A stretch of DNA of 64,000 nucleotides from contig NC_088301.1 of NCBI RefSeq assembly GCF_032854445.1, forward strand, positions 21,509,808-21,573,807. The letters run 5' to 3'. Both the position numbers and the translations under genes were made by a program. The notes under the pieces are model-generated. The model was given only the letters and a program-made list of their open reading frames with translations. It searched no databases and had not been told where the DNA came from. Positions 42,801-45,800 of the stretch are shown piece by piece. The stretch is from Liolophura sinensis. Lineage: Eukaryota; Mollusca; Polyplacophora; Chitonida; Chitonidae. Positions within the stretch are counted from its first letter, which is position 1, and each line of letters begins with the position of its first letter.

Positions 42801-45800
42801 GCAAATCACTAACATAGATACAAGTACTTTTCTTTTGGTGTTTGATGGAAGATCCTTGTTCCAAAGCGTGGGCATAGTGGCAGATCTCCGCCAGAGTTGT
42901 GTCCCTTGTTCCGATGTTATCCAACAATTTACGGTCGTTACAACAAACATCCTATTAGACGCCGTAAACCTTCACCATAGCTAAATGTCTCGCAATGATG
43001 AAGACTCATTTACAATCCTTGGATTCGGATTCAAATCCCCACCCTGCAGAACGCAGAGGACTGATGCTTAGCCTGACTCCTCTTTAAAATCTGTCCATAA
43101 CTATCATTTTCCATTTTGAGAACTGAACCAGAACGTTTTGAATCTTAAGAATGCGTCAATCTATAAGAATCTCTCCACAGCGAGATATCTTTTTTTATCG
43201 AAAGGGTCTGGAATGATCCCAGAGATCACAGTTTGATGTAGAAACTATACTGTCAAATAAATTGCTGCTGGGATAATGTTTTACTTTTAGTACAAAGAGA
43301 GAATATTTAATCCTGAATTCCCGCACATTCAAAGTTTCCAAATACATTCTTATTGGTAGATATGTGGAGGTGGAACGTGTGTGGTCTCTGGGGACTCATT
43401 CGAAGAGTTCAGCCTGAATTCAGGACACTTTCTACAGGCGACTTCTACTGTCTCGGTTACAAAATTCTCTCTCTGTACTAAACGGTAATAACTTTTCATA
43501 ACAGCAATTTATTTACTATTTGTAAAGCTAGCATGCACTGCAACATAGCAATGCAACGAATGGAAGGACAAAAAGTCTTCACGTTATATCTCAATTTGCG
43601 GACCAGTGCAAACTAACGGACTGCTTGCACTAAGAAATACCCAGTGCCCGAAGACTTGTCCAATACATTCGTTATACTAGCTGGTAATAGTATTTTAATG
43701 TTGAACCACACGTAACCTCTTCCCATACACTAGTCACTTACAAGAGATAATATAGAATAGACCCCTTACTGCTTTATTTACAGAACATAAACTTAAGACT
43801 CGCGATAAAACACACTCTAAATACTTTCTAGACCCCTCACAAAGCGTACGCATCCTGTTCAGTGTAAGTGGCGACATGCTCACCTCTTTTGTCCCACGTC
43901 AACGTCAACATATATTTTTCTAAGGGCCCCTAATATAAAATTATGCGGGTGTTAAAAGTAACAAGCATACCCCTCTGTGACGATTTTAAGGTTTTTTTTT
44001 TTATGTACTGAGTACCCGAGTACTTTAATGCAAAAGATATTGTTCAATGCACTAGATTACAGCACGTCTGAAGTATATGTAATGTGTTTACATGACAATG
44101 ACAGCAGTGACCCAACGACCTTGGAAAAAAGTCAGAGTCAATGAAACAGAAGGGAAGGGGGGGGGGGGGAGGGGAGGGAGGGTTATTCTACATGACAAGA
44201 TGAGCATATGGTACATGTTTGATGAAAATTACTCAAAGAAGTGTTGTTTACAAGCCAGTCATAATTTAAACATAACTGAATTGACCTCAATAACCTGAAA
44301 AACGGTCACTAAAAGTCACTATAAAGCAACTTGATTCTTCTAAATGCCTACGTGTATACATGACAAAAAGTTTTGTAAAGCTGGATGCGATTGTTCAAAA
44401 GATAGATTGTTTACAAGATAATGGAGACACAGATCCAACGATTTTGAAAATATGCGTAAAATAGATGGAAGTATACAATTCGAGAGATATTCTATTTACA
44501 AGTTTGTCACAAAATACATATTAAATAACATCGATGACGTTGAAAATATAGACCAAGGTCACCATAAATGCATAGGGTTCATGGCCATGCCTAAGTAATG
44601 TAAAATTTTTGTTAAACCTGACTACAAGCATTCAAAAGGTAGAGTGTTCAAAATATTGCAGGCACAGACACAACGGCCTTAAAAAGTAGGCCAAGGTCAC
44701 TGAAAAACAAGATTGATGAAAATGCCTAGAGAAAGATCCTGTTTACAAGCCTGTCACAAAGCTTAATTTCAATGACCCTCTGACCTTGAAGATATAGGTC
44801 AAGGTCTTCGAAAAATCGGAATGGACGATTATGGCTAAAGGCCACTTCGGTAACATTTTAGCCATACTGTGGCGACAAGAAGTTTAACACGAAGAGACAG
44901 TAAATGAGTTTTGACGCTAGGCGATGATGGAAAAATCCAAAATGAAACAAAAATGACGGACATTTTTAAAACCAGCTACAAACAGGGTGTTATAATTCGA
45001 AAACAATTTTGATATTTACACAACAATATGAAAGTTGGAAAATTGTATACAGAAATGTATAAAGCTGTATTTTATGACATAGGCCGAGAACTTTCGAATA
45101 ATGAATTCCAGCGAGGGTGTCATATAATTCGAATATGAAGTAGACTGTTTACGACCTTTGGGCAAAGTATACGTAGTCACTCAACATGTTTGGAGCCATT
45201 TAGGGCATCGCAGGAAACACACTCACGCCCAAATGCCCCAGTTCAGGATAAAGAGCCCAATATGGCACCCCTTTAGTTTCTTCGAGATATACCTTCGTAA
45301 GTTCAGGAATAATAGCCAGTGGCAGGACGAGTATCATATAGTTTAGTATTGGCCCGTGGCGGAGGTGGTTAGCGTGTCATCGCGGGGCAATGACTCAGAA
45401 GCCCCTAACATAAAAAATATATGGATCACAACTTCTTTTTATTCAGTGAGCGACGTTTCGGTATTAGTACCTATACTTTAAAAAGCTGGATTTAAGCGTG
45501 TACAAAGATGTCTACCGACGGGACGGACTGTCACACAGACAGATGTTCCAGGCAGCACAACAACAACCCTGGGTCATCATCAAATCAAACCGGCCCCGAT
45601 AGCTCAGTTGGTAAAGCGTCCGTTTCGGGGCCGGTAGAATACAGGGTCAAGCCTGGGTCGGGTCACATCTAGGACCTTAAAAGAGGAAGTTGTAATCCCC
45701 CCTCCCCCCACTGTTGTTCAGCAATGAGGGTATAGTGCAACGATTTGGTTGACCCCTATCAGCATAATGGCTCGGGTGGGGCGACTTACTGTCTCAGTGA

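Noticed and set aside
45592-45670. A tRNA gene
   Set aside because: The A and B boxes are tRNA-like, but the acceptor stem does not close and the sequence runs into a SINE body and tail.
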